The notes beneath the pieces are model-generated. The model worked only from the letters and a program-made list of their open reading frames with translations. It did no database searches and had not been told where the DNA came from. 53,492 bases of DNA from an uncultured Verrucomicrobiota bacterium (lineage in GTDB: Bacteria; Verrucomicrobiota; Verrucomicrobiia; Opitutales; Opitutaceae): positions 1 through 53,492 of the forward strand of contig CAJXQX010000021.1 in the NCBI GenBank assembly GCA_913058185.1, given 5' to 3'. Below, piece after piece: positions 23,972 to 32,076 of this stretch (its first letter is position 1; every line of letters starts with the position of its first letter). The translations under genes and the position numbers were made by a program.

Positions 23972-24012
23972 TAGCGGCACCTTCGGCGGGCCCCAATCCG
24001 CCGGAATCGCTA
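23972..24012 (+). promoter_or_regulatory. Hairpin between rpsJ and rplC
   Basis: TAGCG (23972-23976) pairs with CGCTA (24008-24012), and within it TTCGGCGG pairs with CCGCCGGAA with a one-base bulge, around a CCCCAAT-type loop. There is no T-run. In E. coli, L4 controls the S10 operon by a leader before rpsJ; this element is instead just before rplC and rplD, so an L3/L4 control role is an idea only. Confidence 0.5.
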
Positions 24013-24057
24013 ATGTAGGTCTAACTAAACGGAAACTTTCCACCTACCACTTAGCCC

Positions 24058-24705
24058 ATGATCAATACCATTATAGGTAAAAAAATCGGTATGACCCAAA
24101 TCTACGACGAGCAGAACGTCCTGATGCCGGTCACCGTAGTTCTAGCCGAACCCTGCCCAGTGGTTCAGGTAAAAACCGTCGAATCCGACGGATACAATGC
24201 CGTTCAACTTGGCTATTCCGCCAAGAAGACGAAGAACACCTCCAAGGCCGAACTCAACCACGCTGCTAAGGCTGGTCTTGAGGTTGCTCCCCGCACCCTC
24301 GATGAAGTTCGTCTCGATGACACTCCAGACGCCAAGCCTGGTGACATGGTCACCGTTGAAAACTTCAAAGCCGATCAATTGATCGACGTCATTGGAGTTA
24401 CCAAGGGTAAAGGTTTCGCCGGTGTCATGAAACGTTTCCGCGTTAAAGGTGGTCCTGCTACCCACGGTTCGATGTTCCATCGCCGTATTGGTTCGATTGG
24501 CATGTGCCAAACTCCCGGCCGCGTGTTCAAGAATCAAAAGATGCCCGGTCACATGGGCAGTAAGCGCCGCACTGTTCAGAATCTCCGCGTCGTTAGAATC
24601 GATGCCGAGAAGAACCTCATCCTTGTTCGTGGTGCGATTCCCGGAGCCAACGGTGATACCGTTGTGGTCCGTTCCGCCATCAAGGGTCAAAAGGCCGCCG
24701 CCTAA
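24058..24705 (+). CDS. rplC: 50S ribosomal protein L3
   Basis: A 215-residue L3 of normal length. It has the IGKKIGMTQIYDE start, the KGKGFAGVMKRF motif, and the central loop (HGSMFHRRIGSIGMCQTPGRVFKNQKMPGHMGSKR) that reaches the peptidyl-transferase centre. L3 is an early assembly protein of the 50S. It lies 17 nt before rplD. Confidence 0.98.
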   Translation: MINTIIGKKIGMTQIYDEQNVLMPVTVVLAEPCPVVQVKTVESDGYNAVQLGYSAKKTKNTSKAELNHAAKAGLEVAPRTLDEVRLDDTPDAKPGDMVTVENFKADQLIDVIGVTKGKGFAGVMKRFRVKGGPATHGSMFHRRIGSIGMCQTPGRVFKNQKMPGHMGSKRRTVQNLRVVRIDAEKNLILVRGAIPGANGDTVVVRSAIKGQKAAA

Positions 24706-24722
24706 ACCAAGGAGACGTAATC

Positions 24723-25355
24723 ATGAAGCTCACCGTATTTACACCCGACGCTACCAGTAGCAGTGAAAAAGAATTCAGCGTTCCTGAATTTGAAGGCAAC
24801 AAAGGCCTGCAAGCGCTTAAGGAAGTCATCGTCGCGATCAACGCTAACCGCCGCCAAGGCACCCGCTCGACTAAGACTCGTGGTGAAGTGTCCGGTGGAG
24901 GTAAGAAGCCTTGGCGCCAAAAAGGCACCGGCCGCGCTCGTGCTGGCTCTACTCGCTCACCCATCTGGGTTGGTGGTGGAGTCGCCCACGGACCAAAGCC
25001 CCGCGACTACTCCAAGAAGATCAACTCCAAGGTGAAGGCCCTCGCTTTCTCTCGGCAATTGTTCGATCGCGCCAGTGCTGGTGAGATCGCGATTATCGAA
25101 GAATTCGTGACCACTCCCGCCAAGACCCAAGTGGCTAGCGAGATCATTAACCGCATCGCTCCAAAGGGCCGCGTGCTCCTGGTTGATGCTCCATTCGCTG
25201 AAACCACGGTTTTGGCTGCCCGCAATCTCGAGCGTGTCTCTTTCCAAGAGGCTTCAAAGCTCAACTCCCATGATCTTGCTCAGTATGTAAAGATCGTGAT
25301 CAGTGCCAAAGCAATCGAGGCCATCATCGCTCGTGCCAACGGAGGTAATAACTGA
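24723..25355 (+). CDS. rplD: 50S ribosomal protein L4
   Basis: A 210-residue L4. The tunnel-lining loop is present (RQGTRSTKTRGEVSGGGKKPWRQKGTGRARAGSTRSPIWVGGG), as is the globular domain (KALAFSRQLFDRA). L4 binds 23S domain I and lines the exit tunnel near the macrolide site. A strong AAGGAG precedes the ATG, and its TGA stop overlaps the rplW ATG by one base (TGATG), so the two are translationally coupled. Confidence 0.98.
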   Translation: MKLTVFTPDATSSSEKEFSVPEFEGNKGLQALKEVIVAINANRRQGTRSTKTRGEVSGGGKKPWRQKGTGRARAGSTRSPIWVGGGVAHGPKPRDYSKKINSKVKALAFSRQLFDRASAGEIAIIEEFVTTPAKTQVASEIINRIAPKGRVLLVDAPFAETTVLAARNLERVSFQEASKLNSHDLAQYVKIVISAKAIEAIIARANGGNN

Positions 25356-25636
25356 TGCAAGTTGATAAGATTCTAAAAACCCTTCGCCTCACCGAAAAAT
25401 CCAACGCGCTCTCCGCGGAGCTGGGACAATACACTTTCGAGGTATTCCCAACCGCCGGAAAAGCAGCTATCGCGGCTGCGGTTGAGACCACCTTCAAGGT
25501 TACGGTCAAGCGGGTAAACGTCATGAACTACCTCGGTAAGACCACCCGTGGCCGCACTGGCCGTCCGGGTAAGAAATCCGACTTCAAGAAGGCCATCGTT
25601 ACGCTCAAGGCCGGCGACAAGATCGAGCTCGTCTAA
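25355..25636 (+). CDS. rplW: 50S ribosomal protein L23
   Basis: A 93-residue L23 with the TEKSNALSAELGQYTFEV and KVTVKRVNVMNYLGKTTRGRTGRPGKKSDFKKAIVTL segments. It surrounds the tunnel exit and is the docking point for trigger factor and SRP. The start overlaps the rplD stop by one base, and GGAGG lies inside the rplD end at the right spacing. Confidence 0.97.
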   Translation: MQVDKILKTLRLTEKSNALSAELGQYTFEVFPTAGKAAIAAAVETTFKVTVKRVNVMNYLGKTTRGRTGRPGKKSDFKKAIVTLKAGDKIELV

Positions 25637-25667
25637 TCGACTCGCACCACTCTGGAGACCACATCCC

Positions 25668-26540
25668 ATGGCTATTAAACTATCACGCCCGACCACGCCA
25701 TCCCAGCGTTTCACCTCACATTCTTCGACGAAGATACTGAGCAAAAAACGTCCTGAGAAAGCACTGACGGAGCCCAAGCCTCGCACCGGTGGCCGCAACG
25801 CCTACGGTCGCATCACCTCTCGCCGTCGTGGCGGAGGGCACAAGAAGCTCTACCGTATCATCGACTTCAAGCGCCTCGATAAGCTCGACGTCCTCGCGAC
25901 GGTCACCGCGATCGAGTATGATCCGAATCGTTCTTCGCATATCGCGTTGCTCGAGTATCCGGATGGCGAAAAACGCTACATGATCGCTCCGGAAGGACTC
26001 GAAGTTGGCGGCACCATCGTTGCTGGCACCACCGCCGAGATCACCGACTTCAAAATCGGCAATAATTTTCCACTGTCGCTAATTCCGCCTTCCACCAAAA
26101 TCCACTGCGTGGAGTTGCTGCCAGGTAAGGGAGCTCAGATCGCTCGTGGAGCCGGCACCGCCGTCGTCCTCGTTGCGCTTAACGATGATGGATACGCGCA
26201 GATCAAAATGCCTTCCGGAGAGACTCGTCTCGTGAACGCCAAGTGCCGCGCCACCATCGGTGAAGTCGGTAACGGTGATCATAATCGTATCTCACTCGGT
26301 AAAGCCGGTCGTAACCGCTGGCTCGGTCGTCGCCCCCGCGTTCGCGGTATGGTGATGAATCCTGTCGATCACCCCAATGGTGGTGGTAACGGTAAGTCCA
26401 AGGGTGGAGGCGGTGGCCAACATCTCGTATCGCCTTGGGGTCAGCTAGCCAAGAGCTTCCCGACCCGCAGCCGTTCGAAAGCTTCGAACCGTCTCATCCT
26501 AGTCCGCAAGAACGGCATGAAGCCGCGCGGTAAGAAATAA
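25668..26540 (+). CDS. rplB: 50S ribosomal protein L2
   Basis: A 290-residue L2, longer than the usual 273-277. The core motifs GRNAYGRITSRRRGGGHKKLYR and MNPVDHP are present. The invariant His of VDHP (E. coli H229 in mature numbering) is kept, but the next His of the usual DHPHGGG is Asn here (DHPNGGG), followed by a Gly/Ser/Lys-rich stretch (NGKSKGGGGGQH). L2 helps subunit joining and peptidyl transfer. The ATG follows GGAG; the 40 upstream codons in the frame are the end of rplW in another frame and were left out. Confidence 0.97.
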   Translation: MAIKLSRPTTPSQRFTSHSSTKILSKKRPEKALTEPKPRTGGRNAYGRITSRRRGGGHKKLYRIIDFKRLDKLDVLATVTAIEYDPNRSSHIALLEYPDGEKRYMIAPEGLEVGGTIVAGTTAEITDFKIGNNFPLSLIPPSTKIHCVELLPGKGAQIARGAGTAVVLVALNDDGYAQIKMPSGETRLVNAKCRATIGEVGNGDHNRISLGKAGRNRWLGRRPRVRGMVMNPVDHPNGGGNGKSKGGGGGQHLVSPWGQLAKSFPTRSRSKASNRLILVRKNGMKPRGKK

Positions 26541-26558
26541 TCAACTGCTTCTGTTACC

Positions 26559-26834
26559 ATGGCTCGTTCCATCAAAAAAGGCTTCTACGTCGACTTCCAC
26601 CTGATCGAGAAAATCGAGAAGGCAAACGCCAATGGCGGCTCCAAAAAGCCGATCCAAACGTGGTCCCGTCGTTCCACGATCACTCCGGAGTTCGTTGGAT
26701 TCACCTTCAGTGTCCACAACGGCAAGCAATTCATCCCGGTCTACGTCACCGAGAACATGGTCGGGCACAAGCTCGGCGAGTTTTCTCCGACGCGCACCTT
26801 CCGCTCTCATGGCGGTATGACCCGCAAGGAATAA
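26559..26834 (+). CDS. rpsS: 30S ribosomal protein S19
   Basis: A 91-residue S19 of normal length with the [12 protein letters not shown] start, [14 protein letters not shown], and the closing [16 protein letters not shown] block. It sits at the head of the 30S next to S13. Only CTTCTGTTACC precedes the ATG, with no ribosome site. Confidence 0.98.
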   Translation: MARSIKKGFYVDFHLIEKIEKANANGGSKKPIQTWSRRSTITPEFVGFTFSVHNGKQFIPVYVTENMVGHKLGEFSPTRTFRSHGGMTRKE

Positions 26835-26873
26835 CCCTCCGGTTCTAATAATATTCTCAGTTAATTAATCAAA

Positions 26874-26920
26874 GGGCAGGGAGACTTCTAGGAGTCACTA
26901 CTGCCGCCCCCCTTACGGGG
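26874..26920 (+). promoter_or_regulatory. Structured leader before rplV
   Basis: GGGCAG (26874-26879) can pair with CTGCC (26901-26905) around a small GACTTCT/GGAGTC hairpin, and CCCC-TTAC-GGGG forms a second hairpin (26909-26920). The gap between rpsS and rplV is 101 nt, much longer than usual inside an S10 operon. No T-run follows, so processing or protein binding is more likely than termination. Confidence 0.5.
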
Positions 26921-26935
26921 AATCCCTAAACAAAA

Positions 26936-27277
26936 ATGGAAGTTCAAGCCCTCACCCGATATGCGCGCATGTCGCCGCTGAAGATGCGTCAAGTGTCTCG
27001 CACGATCCAAGGCCGCAAGGCCCCGGACGCGCTAGCCTTGTTGTCCGTCATCCCGCGCAAGTCTGCTCGCCTCATTGCCAAGACGCTCATTAGCGCGATC
27101 GCCAACGCCGAAAATAATAACAACGTTTCGGCCGATGATCTCATCGTGCACCGTGCTCTCATCGAGCAAGGTCCCGTGCTGAAGCGTTTCAAGGCGGGTG
27201 CCCGTGGCACCGCTAAGCCACGTCGCAAGCCTCTTTCCCACATCCGCATCGTCCTTTCCGACGGCGCCAACACCTGA
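26936..27277 (+). CDS. rplV: 50S ribosomal protein L22
   Basis: A 113-residue L22 with VQALTRYARMSPLKMRQV at the start, the NAENNNN segment, and the beta-hairpin (KRFKAGARGTAKPRRKPLSHI) that reaches the exit tunnel. Normal length. It lies 6 nt before rpsC. The ATG is preceded by an A-rich stretch (CTAAACAAAA) without a ribosome site. Confidence 0.98.
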   Translation: MEVQALTRYARMSPLKMRQVSRTIQGRKAPDALALLSVIPRKSARLIAKTLISAIANAENNNNVSADDLIVHRALIEQGPVLKRFKAGARGTAKPRRKPLSHIRIVLSDGANT

Positions 27278-27283
27278 TCTTTC

Positions 27284-27925
27284 ATGGGCCAAAAAACACA
27301 TCCCATCGGCTTCCGTCTCGCCGTCCGCCGCAACTGGCAATCACGCTGGTTCGCCACTAAGAAAGATTTCCCTACGCTGTTGCGTGAGGATCAGCTCATC
27401 CGTGAGAAACTCATGGAGAAGCTTAAGCAGGCTTCGGTGCCGCGCATCTTTATTGAGCGCGCTTCCAACCGTGTCCGCGTCAAGATCTACACCGCCCGTC
27501 CAGGCATCGTGATCGGTCGCAAGGGACAGGAGATCGAGAAGATCAAAGACGATCTCGCGAAGCTCACCGGTAAAGAAATCCTCCTCGACATCCAAGAGGT
27601 CAAGAAGCCCGAAATCGAAGCCCAACTTGTGGCTGAGAATGTTGCGCTGCAACTCGAGCGCCGAATCGCATTCCGCCGCGCTATGAAGCGCACCGTTGAA
27701 ATCGCGATGGCTCTGGGCGCCGAGGGTATCCGTATCCAATGCTCCGGTCGTCTCGGTGGATCCGACATCGCTCGTCGTGAGTGGCAACGCAAAGGTCGCG
27801 TGCCTCTCCACACCCTGCGTGAGAATATCGACTATGGCTTCACTGAAGCTAACACCGTCTACGGTAAGATCGGCGTCAAATGCTGGATCTGTAAGCCGGA
27901 AGCCGACAGCAATATCCCCGCCTAA
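27284..27925 (+). CDS. rpsC: 30S ribosomal protein S3
   Basis: A 213-residue S3 with [12 protein letters not shown] at the start, the KH-domain GxxG loop ([12 protein letters not shown]) and the C-terminal [31 protein letters not shown] block. It forms the mRNA entry channel with S4 and S5. No Shine-Dalgarno sequence. The C-terminus is short, lacking the basic tail seen in some relatives. Confidence 0.98.
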   Translation: MGQKTHPIGFRLAVRRNWQSRWFATKKDFPTLLREDQLIREKLMEKLKQASVPRIFIERASNRVRVKIYTARPGIVIGRKGQEIEKIKDDLAKLTGKEILLDIQEVKKPEIEAQLVAENVALQLERRIAFRRAMKRTVEIAMALGAEGIRIQCSGRLGGSDIARREWQRKGRVPLHTLRENIDYGFTEANTVYGKIGVKCWICKPEADSNIPA

Positions 27926-27962
27926 ACCCGGCGCTGATTAACCTTCTTAGGAGACAAAAACT

Positions 27963-28382
27963 ATGGCTCTCGCACCAGCTCGCACCAAATATCGCAAAGT
28001 AATGAAGGGCTCCCGCGCCGGAAACGCCAAGGGTGGTAACACCATTGCGTTCGGCGAATTCGGACTCCAGTCCCTCACTCGTGGCGGTATGACCGGTCGA
28101 CAAATTGAAGCTGCTCGTATCGCGATTAATCGTCATATGAAGCGCAAAGGTAAGGTTTGGATTCGTGTTTTCCCACACAAGCCAATCACCAAAAAACCCG
28201 CCGAAGTCCGTATGGGCTCCGGTAAGGGCTCCGTAGATCACTACGAAGCCGTCATCAAACCAGGCGCCATGCTCTTCGAGATTGCTGGCGTCCCTAAATC
28301 CATCGCTAAAGAGGCCTGCCGCCTCGCCGACGCAAAGCTACCGTTTCACTGCCGCTTCGTTGTGCGCGATACCACCTTTTAA
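27963..28382 (+). CDS. rplP: 50S ribosomal protein L16
   Basis: A 139-residue L16 containing [19 protein letters not shown], and the conserved [25 protein letters not shown] segment, whose Arg is the one hydroxylated in E. coli. It organises the A-site tRNA elbow. The ATG follows AGGAG with good spacing. It lies 20 nt before rpmC. Confidence 0.98.
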   Translation: MALAPARTKYRKVMKGSRAGNAKGGNTIAFGEFGLQSLTRGGMTGRQIEAARIAINRHMKRKGKVWIRVFPHKPITKKPAEVRMGSGKGSVDHYEAVIKPGAMLFEIAGVPKSIAKEACRLADAKLPFHCRFVVRDTTF

Positions 28383-28402
28383 CCCTCTCGATCCCTACTG
28401 TT

Positions 28403-28600
28403 ATGAAACCCAAGGAAATCCGCGAACTCACTCCAGCCGAGATCGAGACCCGCCTTCGCGAAGTTCGCGAAGCCCTCGTGCAACTGCGCATGCGCAAGCA
28501 CACCGGCCAAGTCGAAAAGACGCACGAGCTGCGTGATCTCCGCAAGGATATCGCCCGCCTCGAGACCATCATTAACGAGAAGAACTCTGCGGCCGCCTAA
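28403..28600 (+). CDS. rpmC: 50S ribosomal protein L29
   Basis: A 65-residue two-helix hairpin protein with the [29 protein letters not shown] and [17 protein letters not shown] pattern of L29. It lies next to L23 at the tunnel exit. The short Ala-rich end (SAAA) is unremarkable. No ribosome site precedes the ATG. Confidence 0.96.
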   Translation: MKPKEIRELTPAEIETRLREVREALVQLRMRKHTGQVEKTHELRDLRKDIARLETIINEKNSAAA

Positions 28601-28617
28601 GGCCGCTCTTATTAGCC

Positions 28618-28971
28618 ATGTCTACTACGACTCGCAACACCCGCCAGACCATGATCGGCATTGTCACTAGCCGCACCGGCGACAAATCCGTCAAGGTCAC
28701 TATCCCTTACAAGATCCCGCATCCTCGCTACAAAAAGGTCATCAATCGTCGCTCCATCGTCCACGTGCACGATGAGAAGAACGAGACCCATGTTGGCGAC
28801 AAGATCGAGATCATGGGAACCCGTCCACTCAGCCGTCTAAAACGCTTTCGCGTACTGCGCATCGTGACTCTCTCAGCTGATGCTGAAGTTGCCGCGGATC
28901 GTGCTGCTCAATCGAGCGAAGCCGCTCCAACTGCTGTTGAAGCAGCAGTGACCGCTCCAGCCGAGGTCTGA
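28618..28971 (+). CDS. rpsQ: 30S ribosomal protein S17 with acidic Ala-rich tail
   Basis: The first 85 residues are S17 (GIVTSRTGDKSVKVTIPYKIPHPRYKKVINR and HVGDKIEIMGTRPLSRLKRFRVLRIV). A tail of about 30 residues rich in Ala and Glu (residues 87-117) extends beyond the usual end. S17 binds 16S helix 11 low on the body, so the tail should be exposed. No Shine-Dalgarno sequence at proper spacing (AAGG is 15 nt away). Confidence 0.96.
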   Translation: MSTTTRNTRQTMIGIVTSRTGDKSVKVTIPYKIPHPRYKKVINRRSIVHVHDEKNETHVGDKIEIMGTRPLSRLKRFRVLRIVTLSADAEVAADRAAQSSEAAPTAVEAAVTAPAEV

Positions 28972-29001
28972 GTCCGTCCAACCGTTCAAAAAGGTTAAAC
29001 C

Positions 29002-29367
29002 ATGATTCAACTTCGTTCCATTCTCCAAATCGCCGATAACACCGGTGCACGCAAAGCGAGCATGATCTCCAAAAAAGGAGCAGGCCGTAATGTCGCAGGT
29101 GTAGGTGATATCATCACCGTCAATATTAAGGACAGCTCCACCGATGCTTCGGTGAAGAAAGGCGAGGTCACCAAGGCCGTCGTCGTTCGCACCAAAGCTC
29201 CGATTCGTCGAGCCGATGGCAGCTACCTCCGTTTTGACTCCAACGCGATCGTCATCATCAATCCGGACGGCAATCCCAAGGGCACTCGCATCTTTGGACC
29301 TGTCGCTCGTGAACTTCGCGGGAAGAACTTCATGAAGATCATCTCACTAGCACCGGAGGTCCTCTAA
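29002..29367 (+). CDS. rplN: 50S ribosomal protein L14
   Basis: A 121-residue L14 starting [22 protein letters not shown], with the [37 protein letters not shown] block. It forms part of the intersubunit bridge and the surface where RsfS can bind. AAGG lies before the ATG. It begins the spc-type gene order and is 1 nt from rplX. Confidence 0.98.
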   Translation: MIQLRSILQIADNTGARKASMISKKGAGRNVAGVGDIITVNIKDSSTDASVKKGEVTKAVVVRTKAPIRRADGSYLRFDSNAIVIINPDGNPKGTRIFGPVARELRGKNFMKIISLAPEVL

Positions 29368-29368
29368 T

Positions 29369-29641
29369 ATGAAGAAATACCACATCAAGCGCGGCGACGA
29401 AGTCGTCGTTATCGCCGGCGCCCATAAGGGTAAAACCGGCAAAGTCCTCGAATTGCTCGGCGCTAAGAACCGTGCCCGTGTCGAAGGCGTTGCCATGATC
29501 AAGCGTCACATGAAGAAATCAGAAGAGAATCCAAACGGAGCCATCGTTGAACGCGAAGGTTCGGTTCACGTTTCCAACTTGATGCTCAAGACCAACTTCG
29601 ACGCTTCTACCAAGCGTGCGCCGGTGGCCGTTGAAGCCTGA
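29369..29641 (+). CDS. rplX: 50S ribosomal protein L24
   Basis: A 90-residue L24 with the KOW motif (HIKRGDEVVVIAGAHKGKTGKVLELL) and the MIKRHMKKSEENPNGAIVEREGSVHVSNLML continuation. It is an early assembly protein near the tunnel exit. It starts 1 nt after the rplN stop, with GAGG inside the rplN end. The end of the protein lacks the longer C-terminus of some relatives. Confidence 0.97.
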   Translation: MKKYHIKRGDEVVVIAGAHKGKTGKVLELLGAKNRARVEGVAMIKRHMKKSEENPNGAIVEREGSVHVSNLMLKTNFDASTKRAPVAVEA

Positions 29642-29663
29642 TTTCCTCACGTTATAAACCTAC

Positions 29664-29708
29664 CGAGTAATCGTCCTTGCCAAGCGTTCCTGCCGACTGC
29701 GTTACTCG
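29664..29708 (+). promoter_or_regulatory. Inverted repeat between rplX and rplE
   Basis: CGAGTAA (29664-29670) and TTACTCG (29702-29708) are perfect complements with a 31-nt loop, in a 129-nt gap where spc operons usually have almost none. It may fold in the mRNA; its role is unknown. Confidence 0.4.
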
Positions 29709-29770
29709 TCCTCTTTTTCCCGTAACTACTCATTTACCGCCGTTGGGCCAGAACTCCAACGACACCTGCC

Positions 29771-30340
29771 ATGAGCTCTTCATATATTCCCGCTCTCAAA
29801 ACCCACTACAAAGAACAGGTGATCCCTGCTCTTACGAAAAGTCGTGGATACGAGAATCTTCACCAGGTTCCTGGTATTCAAAAAGTCGCGATCAATTCCG
29901 GCTTTGGCACTGATCTCGATAAGAATCAGATCGCTGACGTTATTAAGGATCTCGCCACGATCGCAGGTCAAAAGCCCGTCACGGCCAAAGCCCGCAAGTC
30001 GGTTGCGAACTTCAAACTGCGCCAAGGCCAAGTGATTGGTGCACACGTTACCCTTCGTGGTGATGCTATGTGGGACTTCCTTTATCGTCTCCTCAGTGTC
30101 GCTTTGCCGACTATCCGCGATTTTCGCGGTCTCCCGAGCCGTTTGGACGGGCACGGTAACTACACGATCGGTATCACCGATTACTCCATTTTCCCGGAAA
30201 TCTCCATGGAAAGTGTGAAACGCACACTCGGTTTCGATATCACTATCGTGACCACCGCGGCTTCCGATGACGAAGGTCGTGAACTTCTTTCTCTCCTCGG
30301 CATGCCTTTCCGCCGTCAGGACCCAGCCCAAGCAGATTAA
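29771..30340 (+). CDS. rplE: 50S ribosomal protein L5
   Basis: A 189-residue L5 with [10 protein letters not shown], the [27 protein letters not shown] and [29 protein letters not shown] blocks. It binds 5S rRNA and the P-site tRNA. The ATG at 29771 fits the family start; upstream is CGACACCTGCC with no ribosome site. It lies 11 nt before rpsN. Confidence 0.98.
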   Translation: MSSSYIPALKTHYKEQVIPALTKSRGYENLHQVPGIQKVAINSGFGTDLDKNQIADVIKDLATIAGQKPVTAKARKSVANFKLRQGQVIGAHVTLRGDAMWDFLYRLLSVALPTIRDFRGLPSRLDGHGNYTIGITDYSIFPEISMESVKRTLGFDITIVTTAASDDEGRELLSLLGMPFRRQDPAQAD

Positions 30341-30351
30341 TATTTTTCGCC

Positions 30352-30657
30352 ATGCCGAAAACATCAGCCATCTACCGTAACGTTAAACGCACGAAGCTCA
30401 CCGCTAAGTATGCGGCGAAACGGGCCGAACTTAAGGCCGCTTTGGTCAATCCTGAGACCACCGACGAAGAATTCTTCGCTGCTCAAAAGGGTATGCAGAA
30501 GCTTCCTCGGAACTCTTCCCCCGTGCGCATCAAGAATCGCTGCGGTATGAGTGGCCGCCCCCGCGCCTACATCCGTAAGTTTGGGGTGTCTCGCATCACT
30601 TTCCGGGAGCTCGCGCTTGCCGGTAAAATCCCCGGAGTCATTAAATCCTCCTGGTAA
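30352..30657 (+). CDS. rpsN: 30S ribosomal protein S14, zinc-free long form
   Basis: A 101-residue S14 of the long class without the CxxC zinc motifs; the only Cys lies in [18 protein letters not shown]. The end [14 protein letters not shown] is typical. It sits in the 30S head. The zinc-free form fits the loss of the second zinc site in RpoC and the absence of rpmJ here, though this form is common. No ribosome site before the ATG. Confidence 0.98.
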   Translation: MPKTSAIYRNVKRTKLTAKYAAKRAELKAALVNPETTDEEFFAAQKGMQKLPRNSSPVRIKNRCGMSGRPRAYIRKFGVSRITFRELALAGKIPGVIKSSW

Positions 30658-30674
30658 ACTCTTTCAGTTAACGG

Positions 30675-30711
30675 GGGTATAGTTCCATCTTATGGAACTT
30701 GGATATGACCC
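30675..30711 (+). promoter_or_regulatory. Hairpin between rpsN and rpsH
   Basis: AGTTCCAT (30681-30688) and ATGGAACT (30692-30699) form a perfect 8-bp stem with a 3-nt loop, extended by GGGTAT (30675-30680) and ATATGACCC (30703-30711) with a bulge. No T-run follows. In E. coli S8 represses the spc operon by binding mRNA near rplE; a structure directly before rpsH could serve S8 here, but the S8-site consensus was not checked. Confidence 0.5.
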
Positions 30712-30738
30712 GTATGGCCGAGAACTAGAACATCCATC

Positions 30739-31131
30739 ATGAACGATCCGATTGCAGATTTATTAACGCGCCTGCGCAATGGCAGCCGCGCCAGGCTCGA
30801 TGAGTGCGTAATGCCTCACTCGAAGCTCAAGGCGAGCCTCGCTAGCATCCTTAAGTCCGAAGGTTACATTAACAATGTATCCGAGGGCGCCGATGAAAGA
30901 GGCCACAAGACCTTGGTCATTTCCTTGAAGTATGTCGGTGGCACACCGGCATTGACTGGCCTCAAGCGCGTCTCGACTCCAGGTCGACGCCTCTATTTTA
31001 AATACGACGATATTCCGCGAGTGCTCAATGGTTTGGGCATCAGCATTCTTTCCACCTCACAAGGGTTGCTGAAAGATCAGGACTGCCGCCGCAACAAGGC
31101 CGGGGGCGAACTCCTCTGCAATATTTGGTAA
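30739..31131 (+). CDS. rpsH: 30S ribosomal protein S8
   Basis: A 130-residue S8 starting MNDPIADLLTRLRNGSRAR, with the C-terminal STSQGLLKDQDCRRNKAGGELLCNIW block that normally reads STSKGIMTD. S8 is a central assembly protein of the 30S body and the regulator of spc operons in several bacteria. No Shine-Dalgarno sequence. Confidence 0.97.
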   Translation: MNDPIADLLTRLRNGSRARLDECVMPHSKLKASLASILKSEGYINNVSEGADERGHKTLVISLKYVGGTPALTGLKRVSTPGRRLYFKYDDIPRVLNGLGISILSTSQGLLKDQDCRRNKAGGELLCNIW

Positions 31132-31146
31132 TCCGGAAAACGCATC

Positions 31147-31683
31147 ATGAGCCGCATCGGTAAACAACCAATTCCCGTCCCCGAGAAAGTCAAAGTAGAC
31201 ATTTCCGGACAGACGATCTCCGTCGAGGGCCCGAAGGGCAAACTCGCTAAGACTTTTAACAGCGCCGCTACGTTCACCTTTAGTGATGGAGCCATCTCCG
31301 TCGCACCGGCTGACAGCTCGCGCTTCGCCAATGCCATGTATGGCACGGCTCGCTCTATCATCGCCGGTATGGTGATCGGTGTGACCGACGGTTTCGTAAA
31401 GGACCTCGAAATTTCGGGGGTTGGTTTTAAAGCCATCCTGAAGGGCAGCACGCTTGACCTCGCGTTGGGCTATTCCCACCCGATCCTTTATCCGATTCCA
31501 GATGGTATCAAAGTGACCGTCACCGACCAAACTAAGGTTAAGGTCGAAGGCGTTGACAAACAAATGGTCGGCGAAGTCGCCGCCAATATTCGCTCCTACT
31601 ACCCGTGCGAACCTTACAAAGGTAAGGGCGTTAAGTATGCAGGTGAGCGCATCCGCCGCAAAGAAGGCAAGACCGTCGCTTAA
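31147..31683 (+). CDS. rplF: 50S ribosomal protein L6
   Basis: A 178-residue L6 with two related domains. Markers are MSRIGKQPIPVPEKVKVDISG and the C-terminal PYKGKGVKYAGERIRRKEGKT. It binds near the sarcin-ricin loop. Normal length. It lies 15 nt after rpsH and 23 nt before rplR. Confidence 0.98.
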   Translation: MSRIGKQPIPVPEKVKVDISGQTISVEGPKGKLAKTFNSAATFTFSDGAISVAPADSSRFANAMYGTARSIIAGMVIGVTDGFVKDLEISGVGFKAILKGSTLDLALGYSHPILYPIPDGIKVTVTDQTKVKVEGVDKQMVGEVAANIRSYYPCEPYKGKGVKYAGERIRRKEGKTVA

Positions 31684-31706
31684 TCAGCAGAAAGGCAAAC
31701 GCACCA

Positions 31707-32069
31707 ATGAAAACGAATTCCAAATCCAAGCTGCTGCAAAAGCGCAAGTGGCGCATCCGCAAAAAAGTGAACGGCACGGCCGCTCGCCCGCGCCTCTCCG
31801 TAAAATTTACCGCCAAGCACATCTATGCCCAAGCCGTCAACGACGACGCCGGCGAGACCATCGCTTTTATTTCCAGCCTCGACGTAGATCTGCGCAAGCA
31901 GAAGCTCGCGGCCAATGTCGCCAGTGCCGAGACCCTCGGCAAAGCATTCGCTGATAAAGCAACTGCCGCTGGCATCTCCGAAGTGGTGTTCGACCGCAAC
32001 GGAGCCCGCTATCATGGCAAGGTGAAAACCTTTGCCGACGCCGCCCGTGCAGGTGGTCTCAAATTCTAA
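31707..32069 (+). CDS. rplR: 50S ribosomal protein L18
   Basis: A 120-residue L18 with the [25 protein letters not shown] start and the closing [26 protein letters not shown]. It binds 5S rRNA with L5. AAGG precedes the ATG at good spacing. Seven bases separate its stop from rpsE. Confidence 0.98.
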   Translation: MKTNSKSKLLQKRKWRIRKKVNGTAARPRLSVKFTAKHIYAQAVNDDAGETIAFISSLDVDLRKQKLAANVASAETLGKAFADKATAAGISEVVFDRNGARYHGKVKTFADAARAGGLKF

Positions 32070-32076
32070 GCATCAC

